This document shows positions 63,570-64,000 of a DNA stretch of 64,000 bases, piece after piece. The stretch comes from Candidatus Freyarchaeota archaeon (lineage in GTDB: Archaea; Asgardarchaeota; Jordiarchaeia; Jordiarchaeales; Jordiarchaeaceae). The DNA lies in the NCBI GenBank assembly GCA_030587365.1, contig JAUQZE010000025.1:1-64000 (forward strand), given 5' to 3'. Below the pieces are notes generated by a model. That model was not told the DNA's origin. It worked only from the letters and a program-made list of their open reading frames with translations, and did not search any database. Made by a program: the position numbers and the translations under genes. Every line of letters starts with the position of its first letter. Position 1 is the first letter of the stretch.

Positions 63570-63943
63570 TCGGTGTATCCTTCTCGATTTTGTTTAAGCA
63601 TTAGGGAAATTATGCTAGATGTTTCTCTAAGAATGTTTACACTGTTTGCGGGTGCTATTATGGTTATTTTTGAACCTCCGTTGGGTTTGTTTTTCCTCCT
63701 TATGAATCCCTTGCCCGTAGGGTTTTTGTTGAAGGTTAGTAGTTCTATTCCGGTGAATGTCTCATAGTCTATTTCAAGCATTGATTCTCTTATCAGGTCT
63801 GCTTGCTCTTCCGGTTTGAGAACTTCTTCAAGTACTAGTATTACGTTTTGTTTAACCTTTTCTACTATGAATTTTATCTTGTCTTGGGAGGTTAAGCCAT
63901 TAATAACCCATTGGGGTATTATATCTATTCTTGGACTCATCAT
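63566..63943 (-). CDS. DUF2073 protein
   Basis: 125 residues of the DUF2073 type: MSPRIDIIPQWVINGLTSQD, IKFIVEKVKQNVILVLEEVL, YETFTGIELLTFNKNP and SKITIIAPANSVNILRET. These small proteins occur between an Era-like GTPase gene and a zinc-ribbon gene. GGGGTGAGAAAGGAAA precedes the ATG pair. Role unknown, perhaps in ribosome or RNA biology with the GTPase. Confidence 0.75.
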   Translation of the reverse strand: MMSPRIDIIPQWVINGLTSQDKIKFIVEKVKQNVILVLEEVLKPEEQADLIRESMLEIDYETFTGIELLTFNKNPTGKGFIRRKNKPNGGSKITIIAPANSVNILRETSSIISLMLKQNREGYTD

Positions 63944-63953
63944 TTTCCTTTCT

Positions 63954-64000
63954 CACCCCTTTAGCGTGACTCCGCTACTAACCTGTAAAGCTCTTCTACG
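63954..64000 (-). CDS. Probable Era-like GTPase C-terminus (cut by window)
   Basis: The last 14 codons before a TGA at 63954-63956 read RRALQVSSGVTLKG, which fits the tail of the archaeal Era-like GTPase found upstream of DUF2073. The gene continues beyond the window. The assignment rests mainly on conserved neighbours. Confidence 0.4.

Noticed and set aside
1..64000. Search for a CRISPR array, rRNA or tRNA
   Set aside because: No regularly spaced repeats, and no recognisable rRNA or tRNA sequence, found by reading either strand. A covariance search would be needed to be sure for unusual tRNAs.

Overview
The window is archaeal chromosome. It carries a TATA-binding protein gene, an XPB helicase with its Bax1 nuclease, a Ski2/Hel308-type helicase, the archaea-specific CoA route (pantoate kinase and phosphopantothenate synthetase), a separate lipoate-ligase C-terminal subunit, and a DUF2073 / zinc-ribbon / Era-like GTPase group. 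Promoters look archaeal (TATA-like boxes 25-45 bases upstream). Many genes have Shine-Dalgarno sequences of the GGTGA/GAGGTG type, and TTG or GTG starts are common. Roadblock/LC7 and HEAT-repeat proteins suggest a TACK-like lineage such as Bathyarchaeia or a relative; that placement is inference. I saw no rRNA, tRNA or CRISPR array.

1-24 kb is a surface-glycan island. It holds a GT-C membrane glycosyltransferase (cut by the window edge), two dolichyl-phosphate-sugar synthase-like GT2 enzymes, a GT4 and another GT2 enzyme, four methyltransferases, two overlapping sugar-nucleotide epimerases, a DUF362 protein, a Wzx/MATE-type flippase, and a 901-residue fusion of polysaccharide pyruvyl transferase, ferredoxin and an FrhB-like domain. 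The island is scarred by transposition: two full insertion sequences (7.2-9.0 kb; 12.8-14.7 kb with a clean 8-bp target duplication), a decayed transposase, a glycosyltransferase reduced to its N-terminus, and a methyltransferase split by an in-frame TAA.

24-45 kb is mostly housekeeping: a small four-helix membrane protein, the helicase with topoisomerase-like zinc fingers, a CCG-domain Fe-S protein, adenylosuccinate lyase, a class V aminotransferase, a zinc-ribbon/HTH protein, HEAT and Roadblock proteins, TnpB relics, the XPB-Bax1 operon, and a four-cluster ferredoxin with an aldehyde ferredoxin oxidoreductase. From 44.7 to 47.6 kb lie the TBP gene, an odd surface-protein remnant, a HEAT-repeat protein, a HEAT relic in the opposite orientation and a truncated TBP copy with its own promoter-like box.

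47.8-55.7 kb is a coenzyme A cluster: pantoate kinase, phosphopantothenate synthetase, ketopantoate reductase, aspartate/tyrosine decarboxylase and, divergently, CoaBC, with a RACo-like corrinoid activator inside it. The remainder holds an LplB-like subunit with an M23-like protein, HisG, three coiled-coil proteins of unknown function, TatD, an AK6-like kinase, and the DUF2073 / zinc-ribbon pair followed by the tail of a probable Era-like GTPase.

The most unusual large-scale signal is compositional. Blocks of about 0.5-2 kb alternate between being rich in A+C and rich in G+T on the + strand. The switches ignore gene boundaries and sometimes fall in mid-gene, including inside an IS transposase. 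This was judged by eye, not computed.
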